The notes under the pieces: generated by a model
Seen by the model: the letters and a program-made list of their open reading frames with translations, nothing else
Databases searched by the model: none
What the model was told of the DNA's origin: nothing
In this document: positions 19,249 to 27,417 of the stretch, piece after piece
Position numbering within the stretch: position 1 is the stretch's first letter
Layout of the letters: each line of letters starts with the position of its first letter
Position numbers and translations under genes: made by a program
From: Cyclobacteriaceae bacterium
GTDB lineage: Bacteria; Bacteroidota; Bacteroidia; Cytophagales; Cyclobacteriaceae
DNA length: 64,000 nt
Direction of reading: 5' to 3'
Assembly: GCA_016786495.1 (NCBI GenBank)
Contig: JAEUUJ010000049.1
Location: 1-64,000 of the forward strand

Positions 19249-19256
19249 GTTTCCAT
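19225..19256. promoter_or_regulatory. TetR operator: 12-bp perfect inverted repeat
   Basis: ATGGAAACTTTT (19225-19236) and AAAAGTTTCCAT (19245-19256) are perfect complements around an 8-base spacer. The repeat fills the space between the -33 and -7 boxes of the tetR promoter and overlaps both. Its size suits a TetR dimer, or two dimers. That TetR binds it is inferred from position. Confidence 0.75.
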
Positions 19257-19335
19257 CGTTTCCCTGAACGCGTAAAACGGCTCAGGGTTGGGGTTTCTAG
19301 AATATTTTTTTGTGAATTTTTCTAGAAAAGCGACT

Positions 19336-19674
19336 TCAAACGTTTGCTGAAGGCTTATCCTGATCCGGGCGCGGGCACCACTTTTCGCGCATTCTTTTCT
19401 TGAGCCGGTCCCGTTCTTCGGGTGTCATACCCTCCCACCGGTTTTTCCAGTAGGGCCTCCACGGACCCCGGTGATGATGTCCGCCTTTACCTACACTCCA
19501 GAATAAGATCTTTGTCAGTAACAACAGGCCGATTGCCTGAGTAAACGTCACTACCGGGCCGTTAAATAATTCCGGCACCAGCCAGTTCCAGAGTAACATG
19601 GTAACAGTTCCGAACAGTGCAATCATCACCGCTACGAACACGATACCTTTTAAAATCCACCAACCACGTTTCAT
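19336..19674 (-). CDS. Small two-helix membrane protein beside ECF sigma factor
   Basis: This 112-residue protein has two hydrophobic segments (about residues 8-33 and 42-60) and then a cytosolic or periplasmic tail with GGHHHRGPWRPYW and a charged helix MTPEERDRLKKRMREKW. No family is firmly recognised. It begins 35 bases after the sigma-factor stop on the same strand, so it may modulate the sigma factor, although no classical anti-sigma domain (zinc-binding ZAS or FecR) is visible. The tail resembles the MTPEER segments of small ECF-linked membrane proteins. Confidence 0.65.
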   Translation of the reverse strand: MKRGWWILKGIVFVAVMIALFGTVTMLLWNWLVPELFNGPVVTFTQAIGLLLLTKILFWSVGKGGHHHRGPWRPYWKNRWEGMTPEERDRLKKRMREKWCPRPDQDKPSANV

Positions 19675-19709
19675 AATTTCAATGTTTTAAATGTTTTTGA
19701 TCAATATGT

Positions 19710-20276
19710 CTATTTGATAATGTCATCGTAAAAACCTTGCAGGCGTTTGCGAAGCGCCAGAATCGCATACCGTTTGCGCGAGAGCAGTGTGTTAATCGAC
19801 ACGCCTGTTTCTTCCGCGATCTCGCGAAAACTTCGTTCTTCGATCTCGTTCTGGATGAAGATCTCCCGCTGATCAGCCGGAAGTTCTTCGAGCGCATCAG
19901 TGATCTCGTCCCAAATAGCTTCCCGCAAAAGTGTCGATTCGGGCGTGTTATCCAGATCGGGAAGGATGTCCTGCAGCGTCAACGCTGAGTCATCATCTGT
20001 TCCCGCTACGAACTCGAAATCGGTTTTCTTAGGTCTTGCCGCATCACGTCTGTACCGGTCGATAATCTTGTTCCGCGCCACGCTGTACAGCCATGACGTT
20101 ACCCGGTCGAGCGATTCAATGGTTTCGAACCCCGCCACAAACTGGTAGAATACATCCTGCAGGATATCTTCAGCTTCTTCGGATGACGACACCCGGTTGC
20201 GGATAAACCCCAACAGTTTGTCTTTCTCCCTCAGGAATGTGTTCTGCTTTATTTCTTGCATGGCAAGGTCCATCAC
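19710..20276 (-). CDS. ECF-type RNA polymerase sigma factor
   Basis: The protein is 188 residues, or 183 if it starts at the internal ATG at 20261. Region 2 runs through EDILQDVFYQFV and VTSWLYSVARNKIIDRYRR, which recognise the -10 element and melt DNA. Region 4 is the helix-turn-helix ELPADQREIFIQNEIEERSFREIAEETGVS (read as two halves). An acidic linker (TDDDSALTLQDILPDLDN) joins them. It probably controls a stress or envelope regulon. The only co-oriented neighbour is the small membrane gene, and no anti-sigma factor is obvious. Confidence 0.94.
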   Translation of the reverse strand: MMDLAMQEIKQNTFLREKDKLLGFIRNRVSSSEEAEDILQDVFYQFVAGFETIESLDRVTSWLYSVARNKIIDRYRRDAARPKKTDFEFVAGTDDDSALTLQDILPDLDNTPESTLLREAIWDEITDALEELPADQREIFIQNEIEERSFREIAEETGVSINTLLSRKRYAILALRKRLQGFYDDIIK

Positions 20277-20323
20277 CTGCTTGTTTTGACATGATAGTCG
20301 GCAGGATTGGGTAATTATTGTGG

Positions 20324-20354
20324 CAAAGGTGAAAAAATCTGCCGGGAGACAAAA
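20324..20354 (-). promoter_or_regulatory. Promoter-like element before sigma factor gene
   Basis: On the minus strand TTTTG (20354-20350), 18 bases, then CACCTTTG (20331-20324) differs from TAnnTTTG by one base. The spacing equals that of the tetR promoter. Transcription would start near 20318, leaving a leader of about 40-55 bases. Confidence 0.5.
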
Positions 20355-20421
20355 TTTCCCCGCACCACAAACTTTATATGCTGAAATCGCATCTAATCAG
20401 AAACAATCAAACTCCTTCGCT

Positions 20422-21120
20422 ATGAAAAAACCTGCATTCTTTATTGCCCTGCTGCTTTTCGCTGCTGTCGGATCTTACGCTCAGGAACAGACACAATCCG
20501 AACATTTCATTGAAGTGACCGGCACGGCCGAGCTTGAAGTAACGCCCAACGAAATTTACCTCACCATTCGGCTAAAGGAATTTGAGGAAGGACGCGTAAA
20601 AACAACGCTCGAGACCATCGACAAATCACTTCTGAATGCGCTGAAGGAAGCCGGCATCGATACCAAAAACCTGGAGCTTGCCGATGCGGGTCTTTTGCTT
20701 GGTGGAAGAAGAAGAGACCGGGATGTTTTCCGACAGAAAACCTATCAACTCAAGTTGTCGGGTGCAGCTGAAGTGGAAAAGTTCCTGAGTAAGATTGAAA
20801 ATGTGAAAGCTGACTATGTAGATATCGTACGGGTGGATCACTCCGAGCTTACCAAACTAAAACTGGATGTGAAGGTTAAAGCACTGCAAATTGCTAAAAC
20901 CAAAGCACAAGCACTCGCACACAGCATTGGCTCCGAGCTTGGCAAACCAATTTTGATACGCGAATTGAGTGTAGAGCCGTACAATATGTATCCCGGAAAC
21001 GCACAGTATTCTATCATGAACGTTCAATATCGTGACAAGGAGGAGTTAAAAGAATACGAATCCTCTTTCAAGAAGATCAAACTCCAGGCGCAGGTTCTGG
21101 TGCAGTTTGAAATCAAATAG
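20422..21120 (+). CDS. Exported SIMPL-domain protein (DUF541)
   Basis: The signal peptide (KKPAFFIALLLFAAVGSYA) starts at the ATG at 20422; in-frame codons before it encode no recognisable signal. The 232-residue protein carries the SIMPL pattern: VTGTAELEVTPNEIYLTIRL, then KAKALQ/AKTKAQALAHSIGSELGKPILI and a closing strand KLQAQVLVQFEI. The family is periplasmic or surface-exposed. Bacterial members have been linked to oxidative stress, but the reaction is unknown. It is divergent from the sigma factor gene across about 150 bases. Confidence 0.88.
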   Translation: MKKPAFFIALLLFAAVGSYAQEQTQSEHFIEVTGTAELEVTPNEIYLTIRLKEFEEGRVKTTLETIDKSLLNALKEAGIDTKNLELADAGLLLGGRRRDRDVFRQKTYQLKLSGAAEVEKFLSKIENVKADYVDIVRVDHSELTKLKLDVKVKALQIAKTKAQALAHSIGSELGKPILIRELSVEPYNMYPGNAQYSIMNVQYRDKEELKEYESSFKKIKLQAQVLVQFEIK

Positions 21121-21144
21121 CATACGGTGTGACTTGTAGTAGAC

Positions 21145-21198
21145 AAAATGCAGGGACGCCTGCTTCGACTAGTTCAGCATGACGCGTCCCCACATTTT
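21145..21198. terminator. Two-step hairpin between convergent genes
   Basis: AAAATG (21145-21150) pairs with CATTTT (21193-21198), and inside it GGGACGC (21153-21159) pairs with GCGTCCC (21184-21190), with a symmetric CA/CA mismatch between. A/T runs on both sides make it a plausible terminator for both the SIMPL gene (plus) and the DinB-like gene (minus). Confidence 0.55.
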
Positions 21199-21212
21199 AT
21201 ATGAAAGAACCA

Positions 21213-21719
21213 TTAATGCCGGTCCCAGAATGCCGGCGGCTCGATTCCCAGCGCCCGCAGGTACACATACGCCTGCGCGCGATGATGAATTTCGTTATCC
21301 ACAAAATAGAAGTAATGCCAGGTAATTGTGCCGTCAAACTGCCCGAACGCTTTGTCGGCCTGACGCATCCGTGCTACGCTGATCCTGGGCCATAGCTGGT
21401 TGATCACATCAGTTGTCTCATCCCAAAACGCCAACAACTCCGCTTTCGTAGCCGGAGGCTGAAGCATGAAGTTAATCTCGGGCCGGCCGGGAACACTCCA
21501 GCTGCCAGTAGCCATTCCGTAGATACCGGGTTGTGCGATCGTAATCATCTCCATCACGAGTTGAGCAAACGGGCGCATTCCGCCCACGGAGAACGTGAAA
21601 AGTTTATCCTCTGGATAAGCTTCAATCACTCTTCGGGTAAGTCTGCGGTGCTCCTGCCAGTGATCGAGCAGCGTTTTTAAATCAATAGCGGTCTCTTCTG
21701 AAACAGTTTCGTTTTTCAT
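21213..21719 (-). CDS. DinB-like protein
   Basis: This 168-residue protein has the four-helix DinB/YfiT metal-binding layout. An N-terminal His-containing helix (LLDHWQEHRRLTRRVIEAY) and a C-terminal HH motif (FVDNEIHHRAQAYVYLRALG) supply the typical metal ligands. Members include bacillithiol and mycothiol transferases and many of unknown substrate. Bacteroidota members are usually annotated only as DinB family. It stands alone, convergent with the SIMPL gene. Confidence 0.85.
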   Translation of the reverse strand: MKNETVSEETAIDLKTLLDHWQEHRRLTRRVIEAYPEDKLFTFSVGGMRPFAQLVMEMITIAQPGIYGMATGSWSVPGRPEINFMLQPPATKAELLAFWDETTDVINQLWPRISVARMRQADKAFGQFDGTITWHYFYFVDNEIHHRAQAYVYLRALGIEPPAFWDRH

Positions 21720-21808
21720 AGCTGAATGGGTTTTACGATGAATTAATGTTCAAAGAAAACCCGGGCGTGTGACAGCCCTATGTCAGCTTGATTTCTACGA
21801 TGTGATTT

Positions 21809-22321
21809 TTATTTTGCCGGAAAGGGAAATATTTTTTTCTCGCGAACAATGGCGTTATGGAAGAAGATTTCCTCATCCACGACCAGGCAGGAAAGCCGAA
21901 TCACAGAACCGCTTTTCAGTACGATTTTCCAAAAGAAGAAATGTCCAAGGCCAAGAATATCTAGTCTTTTCTCGAATTTCGGAGGTGACAACACGCACAC
22001 CACCTGACTGATATCGTCCACGCCAAAAAATACTTCATTTTGATCAACCCGGTACCGAAATTTCTGATTATCACTATCCGCGTAAAACTGCACACCCTTA
22101 CTTATTCCGATGTGCCGGTGGGCCAATACAAAAAATGGCAGAAGACGAGTGGCAATAATCCAGATCCAGATTACTGATACAACGAAAAAAATGTTATTCG
22201 CAGCAACTGAAAACAAAAAAACGCCAAGAATGGTCATGAAGGCGAATGCAAGCAGTAGTTTGGTTAACGGCCAAATGACATATCTCTTCACATGAATATT
22301 GTCCATCACGTATTCAACCAT
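21809..22321 (-). CDS. Membrane protein with PH-like domain, function unknown
   Basis: Two membrane segments (about residues 20-62) are followed by a beta-rich domain (ISKGVQFYADSDNQKFRYRVDQNEVFFGVDDISQVV...) that looks like the bacterial PH / YcxB-like fold, ending in KKIFPFPAK. The 170-residue protein has no catalytic motif. The gene is more AT-rich than its neighbours and begins 18 bases after the glycosidase stop on the same strand, so it may share that transcript. The family placement is tentative. Confidence 0.6.
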   Translation of the reverse strand: MVEYVMDNIHVKRYVIWPLTKLLLAFAFMTILGVFLFSVAANNIFFVVSVIWIWIIATRLLPFFVLAHRHIGISKGVQFYADSDNQKFRYRVDQNEVFFGVDDISQVVCVLSPPKFEKRLDILGLGHFFFWKIVLKSGSVIRLSCLVVDEEIFFHNAIVREKKIFPFPAK

Positions 22322-22339
22322 ACCACAAGCGTATCATGT

Positions 22340-23320
22340 TTACCTGATAGGATTTGCCTTTACGCCTTCATTTGTAATCACCACCGGCTTGATCAGCCCA
22401 TTTGCATCGAACTCGAGTGTATCAATACACACCACCCGGGCATTCCGGTCGGTTTGATCAAGCGGTCTGCGGTGATACACTATGTAGTACGTGTCTTTCT
22501 TCGGATGCTTAATCACGGAATGATGTCCGGCTCCCGTTGCAATAGCCGCATTCTGCTCCAGTATTTTATCCACGCGCTTGAACGGCCCAAAGGGTGAATC
22601 TGCTATCGCATACGCCACACTGTAGTCCGGGCCCGTCCAACCTCCCTCCGACCACATGAAATAATATTTTCCGTTCCGCTTAAACATAAACGGCCCTTCC
22701 ACATATTTCTCGGGTGTTATTTCTTTAAAGATCGTTCCGTCATCGAACGGAATAAAACCTGTAAAATCTTTTTTGAGCTTTACGATGTTACAATTCTGCC
22801 AGCCGCCATAGATCAGGTAATACTGATCACCATCTTTATAAATGAATTGATCAATCGGCTGCGCACCGTTGTGAAACTTGTCAATAAGCGGCTTTCCTAA
22901 ATAATCTTTGAATGGTCCGGCCGGACTATCCGCTACCGCGACTCCGATGCCTCCGTATTCGTTATCGTTCTGAATGTCGTTGGCTCCAAAGAACAAAAAG
23001 TATCTTCCACCTTTCTCTATAATTGATGGAGCCCATACAGCACGCTTCGCCCACTTCACATTTGCCGTGTCCAGAATATGTTCGTGCTTCGTCCAGTGAA
23101 TCAGGTCGGGCGATGAAAACGCATCGAAAAACACCTGCTTGCCATAAGGCGCTGAATAGGTTGGGTAAATCCAGTACGTCTTACCGAATACAATTCCTTC
23201 CGGGTCGGCATAGTAGCCCGAAAAAACCGGGTTGCCCGCTGTAACCTTGTTACTGTTTTGCGAGTAACCCTGCAGACCAACAACTGTTAACAGAAGAATT
23301 AGTATGCGTTTCACGTGCAT
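22340..23320 (-). CDS. Exported family 43 glycoside hydrolase
   Basis: A signal peptide (KRILILLLTVVGLQGYSQ) precedes a 326-residue five-bladed beta-propeller enzyme. The three acidic active-site positions of GH43 are visible in order: the base Asp in YYADPEGIV, the pKa-modulating Asp in AQPIDQFIY and the acid Glu in YVEGPFMF. GH43 enzymes cleave arabinose or xylose side chains of plant polysaccharides. No SusC/SusD pair or other polysaccharide-utilisation gene is nearby, so the substrate cannot be read from context. Confidence 0.88.
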   Translation of the reverse strand: MHVKRILILLLTVVGLQGYSQNSNKVTAGNPVFSGYYADPEGIVFGKTYWIYPTYSAPYGKQVFFDAFSSPDLIHWTKHEHILDTANVKWAKRAVWAPSIIEKGGRYFLFFGANDIQNDNEYGGIGVAVADSPAGPFKDYLGKPLIDKFHNGAQPIDQFIYKDGDQYYLIYGGWQNCNIVKLKKDFTGFIPFDDGTIFKEITPEKYVEGPFMFKRNGKYYFMWSEGGWTGPDYSVAYAIADSPFGPFKRVDKILEQNAAIATGAGHHSVIKHPKKDTYYIVYHRRPLDQTDRNARVVCIDTLEFDANGLIKPVVITNEGVKANPIR

Positions 23321-23467
23321 CCATCATTTTCGAACGCTAAGGTGTTCAAAATTGGGCAGGTGAAAAACTATTTCCCTGCGATTTCGGAATAAAAATGAAG
23401 TTTTTCTGCCCGGCATTGTTGTTGAGTCGAAACGAACGCAACCTAATCACCACTAAACCACGCTGTC

Positions 23468-25894
23468 ATGCTTCAGACACATATCAAATTCTTTATCCGG
23501 GTTTTTCTCAAGGATAAGTTTTTCTCAATTCTTAACATTCTGGGCCTCGCACTCGGTATTGCCGTCAGCATCCTTTTGCTGCTGATTCTGCAGTACGACC
23601 TAACCTACGACAAACACTTTGCAAACCATCAGAACATTTACCGGCTGGGCGGCCATCTTCAGGCAACCGGCATCGATGTTCGAGTGGCGCGTTCGGCCCG
23701 TGAACTTGGTGCGATACTCAAAGAAGAGTTCCCGGAAGTGCAGGCATACACCCGCGCCAACGACTGGGACCATGCACTGGTGAAGTATGAAAACAACGGA
23801 CAGGAAGTTGCATACTATGAAGATGATGTTATTCGTACAGATTCCACCTACTTCACCGTATTCAAGCACACGTTCATCGCGGGTGATGAAAAGACCTGCC
23901 TGAATCTGCTGAATTCGGTCGTCATCACCGAGTCAACCGCGAAACGATATTTCGGAACAGAAGATCCGCTGAACAAACTTCTGGTGATCGATGGGCAGAA
24001 AGAAGCATGGAAAGTGACGGGTGTAATAAAAGACCTGCCGCAAAACACGCACATGAAGTTTGACTTCCTGTTGTCAGGGCTGGCAAAAACACGTGAGTGG
24101 GTGGTAGAGGGTGCGCAGATTAAATCGGAAGCATTTTGGAACCCGGACGTATTTACATTTCTTGTTTTTCCCGACAACTACGATCCGAAAAATTTCCACG
24201 ACAAGTTCCCAACCATTTTCAATAAGTACTTTAAGTCGTTTGGTGATCAGGTGGGTGGTCAGTACAGCGCCATTCTGCAACCGCTCGCAGATGTTCATTT
24301 CGATTCCAGTCTTCAAAGTGATGAGCCGACCGGAAACATCGCATACGTGTATGCATTTACGGGTATCGGAATATTCATCATCCTGCTGGCTTGCATCAAC
24401 TACATGAACTTATCCACCGCTAAATCGGTAAAGCGTGCCGGTGAGATCGCCATGAAGAAAACATTAGGCTCAGGCAAACGTGCGTTGATATTCTCGTTTC
24501 TGGGCGAATCTGTTTTTCTGGCGTTCATTTCACTCATTGCTGCGGTAGGGCTGGTACTGATGGTTTTGAACCTTACCTCATTCAATTCCCTGATCGATAA
24601 AAACCTCACAGCCGATTTCCTGGGAAATCCGACCTTGCTGATCGGGTCGCTGGGAATTACACTCTTCATCGGAGTTCTTTCGGGTCTTTATCCCGCGTTC
24701 TACCTGCCTTCTGTACCTACACTCAGTGCATTGAAAGGTTCGTTCAAGAACAACAAATCCAGCCACCTGCTGCGAAAGGTTTTGATCACGACTCAGTTTG
24801 CGATCTCTATTTTTGTTGTCGTGTGCACCCTACTCATGCAGGATCAGATCGACTTCATGCGCAATAAAGATCTGGGCTTCACAAAGGATAATGTAGTCGT
24901 GCTGCCGGTGCAGGATTCGTTGGTACAGAATAACCTGACAGCCATCAAAAATGAATTCCTGCAGAATCCGAAAATTCTGTCTGCTGCAACATCGTACAGC
25001 GTTCCCGGCATGGGCATTGGCGGACCGGTGATGATGGCGGAAGATGAGAAGGGTGAGATGAAACAACAGCAGTTTTCGATGATGGCGGTTGACGACAACT
25101 ACCTGAAAACGATGGGAATTGAAGTCGTGAAAGGCCGCAGTTTTCAACCCGGACTAAAAACCGATGTCGACAATATCTTCATCGTGAACGAAGCGGCTGC
25201 CAAACTCATGGGCTGGGGCGATGATGCAGTCGGGAAAAAGATGCGCTGGTTTCATGGCGAAAGCGATGGGCAGGTGATCGGTGTGGTGAAGGATTTCAAC
25301 TTCCGCTCGTTGCATAATCCCGTGGAGCCGTTGATCCTGGTAAAGTCGCGCGATGAGGGCGGTTTCCTCTACCTGAAACTCGCAGGCGAAAATCTTCCGG
25401 AAACGATGGAGTACATCCGCAGCAAGTGGGCAGGATTTGATCCAAACCACCCGTTTGAGTATTTCTTCCTCGACCAGCGCTTCAACGAACAATACAAAGC
25501 CGATGAAACGCAATACAAACTTCTGTCGAACCTTTCGTACATCTGCATTTTCATTTCCCTGCTTGGCCTGCTCGGACTTTCCGCATTCACCGCGGCCCAG
25601 CGCACGAAAGAGATTGGCATTCGAAAAGTGCATGGTGCAAGCACGGGGAGAATTATCTACCTGCTTTACAAAGACGTGATGTACCTGGTGTTGATTGCGG
25701 CCGTGCTGGTTGTACCGGCTGCGTTTTATATGATCAGTCAATGGATGGGTAACTTTGCCTACCAAACCTCCATCAGTTATTTCACCTTCGCTGTGGTGAC
25801 GATCATGGCGCTGATTTTCTCGTTCTTCACGGTCGGATTCCATTCCCTGAAAACAGCCGCAACAAACCCGGTTAATTCACTGAAGCACGAATAA
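23468..25894 (+). CDS. ABC transporter permease (MacB/FtsX type), orphan
   Basis: This 808-residue membrane protein has the duplicated permease layout of the MacB/FtsX family: an N-terminal helix (NILGLALGIAVSILLLLIL), a large periplasmic MacB-core domain, three helices around residues 290-430, a second helix plus periplasmic domain, and three C-terminal helices with the conserved AAQRTKEIGIRKVHGAS motif. Such proteins act in mechanotransmission, exporting lipoproteins, peptides or antibiotics with a separate ATPase. No ATPase gene is adjacent. Bacteroidota carry many such solitary permeases. Confidence 0.92.
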   Translation: MLQTHIKFFIRVFLKDKFFSILNILGLALGIAVSILLLLILQYDLTYDKHFANHQNIYRLGGHLQATGIDVRVARSARELGAILKEEFPEVQAYTRANDWDHALVKYENNGQEVAYYEDDVIRTDSTYFTVFKHTFIAGDEKTCLNLLNSVVITESTAKRYFGTEDPLNKLLVIDGQKEAWKVTGVIKDLPQNTHMKFDFLLSGLAKTREWVVEGAQIKSEAFWNPDVFTFLVFPDNYDPKNFHDKFPTIFNKYFKSFGDQVGGQYSAILQPLADVHFDSSLQSDEPTGNIAYVYAFTGIGIFIILLACINYMNLSTAKSVKRAGEIAMKKTLGSGKRALIFSFLGESVFLAFISLIAAVGLVLMVLNLTSFNSLIDKNLTADFLGNPTLLIGSLGITLFIGVLSGLYPAFYLPSVPTLSALKGSFKNNKSSHLLRKVLITTQFAISIFVVVCTLLMQDQIDFMRNKDLGFTKDNVVVLPVQDSLVQNNLTAIKNEFLQNPKILSAATSYSVPGMGIGGPVMMAEDEKGEMKQQQFSMMAVDDNYLKTMGIEVVKGRSFQPGLKTDVDNIFIVNEAAAKLMGWGDDAVGKKMRWFHGESDGQVIGVVKDFNFRSLHNPVEPLILVKSRDEGGFLYLKLAGENLPETMEYIRSKWAGFDPNHPFEYFFLDQRFNEQYKADETQYKLLSNLSYICIFISLLGLLGLSAFTAAQRTKEIGIRKVHGASTGRIIYLLYKDVMYLVLIAAVLVVPAAFYMISQWMGNFAYQTSISYFTFAVVTIMALIFSFFTVGFHSLKTAATNPVNSLKHE

Positions 25895-25914
25895 CATAAG
25901 ACCGAAACAATGCT

Positions 25915-25949
25915 GACACCGGACTTCGTGAAGGAGTCTGGTGTTTTTT
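25915..25949 (+). terminator. Intrinsic terminator after the permease gene
   Basis: ACACCGGACT (25915-25924) pairs with AGTCTGGTGT (25934-25943), with one G-T wobble and a 9-base loop, followed by a run of seven T. Confidence 0.85.
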
Positions 25950-25994
25950 TATCGCTTTCGCGGATACGCAGAATGAAGAATTTATTTCTCATTT

Positions 25995-26828
25995 TTGGAT
26001 TCCAAACTCCACCGGGTGACGAAGCATCAGTTGCAACTCGAACATGCTACGCTGCATTTCAGCAAAACCGGCAGCGGTAAACACACGCTAATTGCTTTTC
26101 ATGGCTTTGGGCAAAGCGGTGCGGCATTTCATGCGCTGGCCCACGCACTTTCAGACCGGTACACTGTTTATCTTTTCGACATCTTCTTTCATGGCGAAAG
26201 TGAATGGCGACTGGACGAACATCCGATCGAAAAAAAAACGTGGAAAGCGTTGATGGAGAAATTCATCCTCGACTATGGCATCGACAACTTCAGCGTGTTA
26301 GGCTTCAGCATGGGCGGTAAATTTGCCCTAGCCACCCTTGAATCATTTCCAGACCGAACCCGGGAAATCTTCCTGCTCGCGCCCGACGGAGTCAAAACCA
26401 GCATGTGGTACAGTCTGGCGACCTATCCGGTCATGCTGCGAAAGTTGTTCAGGAGCATGATTACCCATCCAAACCGATTCACGTCAATCGCACATTTCGC
26501 GCATCGCGTTGGGTTAATCGATAAAGGCATTCTGCGCTTTGTGGAGTCGCAGATGAACACGGAAGAAAAACGCAGACGTGTGTATTACTCGTGGGTCGTA
26601 TTCCGGCATTTAACCTTCAACATGAGTTCGATTGCAAACCTCATCAACGACCATCACATTCGCCTGATGATGATTGTCGGGAAATTCGACAAAGTCATCA
26701 CGCCCAAAAACATGCGCGCCCTTCTTCGTCACGTGAAAACCTATGAGCTGGAAATTCCGGACACGGGCCACAACGGAGTTATTGATGCCAGCATCAAAAT
26801 CCTAAAAGACAAAGTCCATCCACGCTAA
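25995..26828 (+). CDS. Alpha/beta hydrolase
   Basis: The 277-residue enzyme has the oxyanion HGFGQSG block near residue 36, the nucleophile elbow GFSMGG with Ser105, a late acid in VGKFDKV and His in DTGHNG, so the catalytic triad is complete. The substrate is unknown. No ATG fits; it starts at TTG 25995 or at the in-frame GTG at 26016, and the choice is open. It is a single gene. Confidence 0.85.
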   Translation: MDSKLHRVTKHQLQLEHATLHFSKTGSGKHTLIAFHGFGQSGAAFHALAHALSDRYTVYLFDIFFHGESEWRLDEHPIEKKTWKALMEKFILDYGIDNFSVLGFSMGGKFALATLESFPDRTREIFLLAPDGVKTSMWYSLATYPVMLRKLFRSMITHPNRFTSIAHFAHRVGLIDKGILRFVESQMNTEEKRRRVYYSWVVFRHLTFNMSSIANLINDHHIRLMMIVGKFDKVITPKNMRALLRHVKTYELEIPDTGHNGVIDASIKILKDKVHPR

Positions 26829-26881
26829 CGCTGCGATAACGATCTGGGAAATTTTCGTCAAAATTGCAACGTCCACATAAA

Positions 26882-26891
26882 GTTAATTAAC
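26882..26891. promoter_or_regulatory. Palindrome upstream of the MarR-type gene
   Basis: GTTAATTAAC is a perfect 10-base palindrome, followed by two further GTTAA copies to 26915. It lies about 75 bases before the marR ATG and just before an AT-rich promoter-like stretch. It may be an operator for the MarR protein; this rests on position only. Confidence 0.3.
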
Positions 26892-26928
26892 GTTAAAAAA
26901 AGTTAAATCAGCATAAATTTTGCTTATT

Positions 26929-26961
26929 TTGATGATATATCAATTATTATTACATCATCAA
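26929..26961. promoter_or_regulatory. Inverted repeat next to the marR start
   Basis: TTGATGA (26929-26935) and TCATCAA (26955-26961) are perfect complements around a 19-base AT-rich spacer, ending one base before the ATG. It could be a second MarR-binding site or an mRNA hairpin at the start codon. Confidence 0.35.
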
Positions 26962-26962
26962 T

Positions 26963-27397
26963 ATGACCAAGCTAGACCAAGTATTCTTTTTTACATTAGA
27001 AAAATCGATTAAGGCTTATCGTCAGTTTGCGCAGAAGCAAATTGATAAGGCTAACATTGATATCACCATCGACCAATGGCTGGTGCTAAAGTCCGTACAG
27101 GATTGGCCGGATATTTCTCAACACCAGATTGCTGAAAATGTTTTTAAAGACTACGCTTCTGTTACTCGTATGATAGAACTTTTAGTTAAGAAGGGCTATT
27201 TAACCCGCGCCCTCCATAACACCGATAGAAGAAGGTTCAATTTGATCATTACTAAGAAGGGGGACTCTGTGCTGGATAAGCTAATTCCCATCATAACAGC
27301 CAACAGAAAGCAAGCGCTAAAGTCATTGACGAACGAGGAGGTAGAGAATAGTAGCGCTTTTCTAAACAGGATCATTAAAAATTGTAAATCAGATTAG
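26963..27397 (+). CDS. MarR-family transcriptional regulator
   Basis: This 144-residue protein is a winged-helix regulator. The recognition region is DISQHQIAENVFKDYASVTRMIELLVKKGYL (read in two parts, about residues 53-84), followed by the wing RALHNTDRRRFNLIITKKG with its conserved D-R-R. MarR proteins repress nearby genes and release DNA on binding small molecules. The gene is clearly more AT-rich than the housekeeping genes around it. It is 20 bases upstream of the aspartic protease gene, its likely target. Confidence 0.9.
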   Translation: MTKLDQVFFFTLEKSIKAYRQFAQKQIDKANIDITIDQWLVLKSVQDWPDISQHQIAENVFKDYASVTRMIELLVKKGYLTRALHNTDRRRFNLIITKKGDSVLDKLIPIITANRKQALKSLTNEEVENSSAFLNRIIKNCKSD

Positions 27398-27417
27398 TTA
27401 ACCCTTAAATCACAGAT

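Noticed and set aside
25154-25843. A 229-residue minus-strand frame under the permease gene.
   Set aside because: It is the complement of a clear FtsX-type permease with intact motifs and has no recognisable domain of its own.
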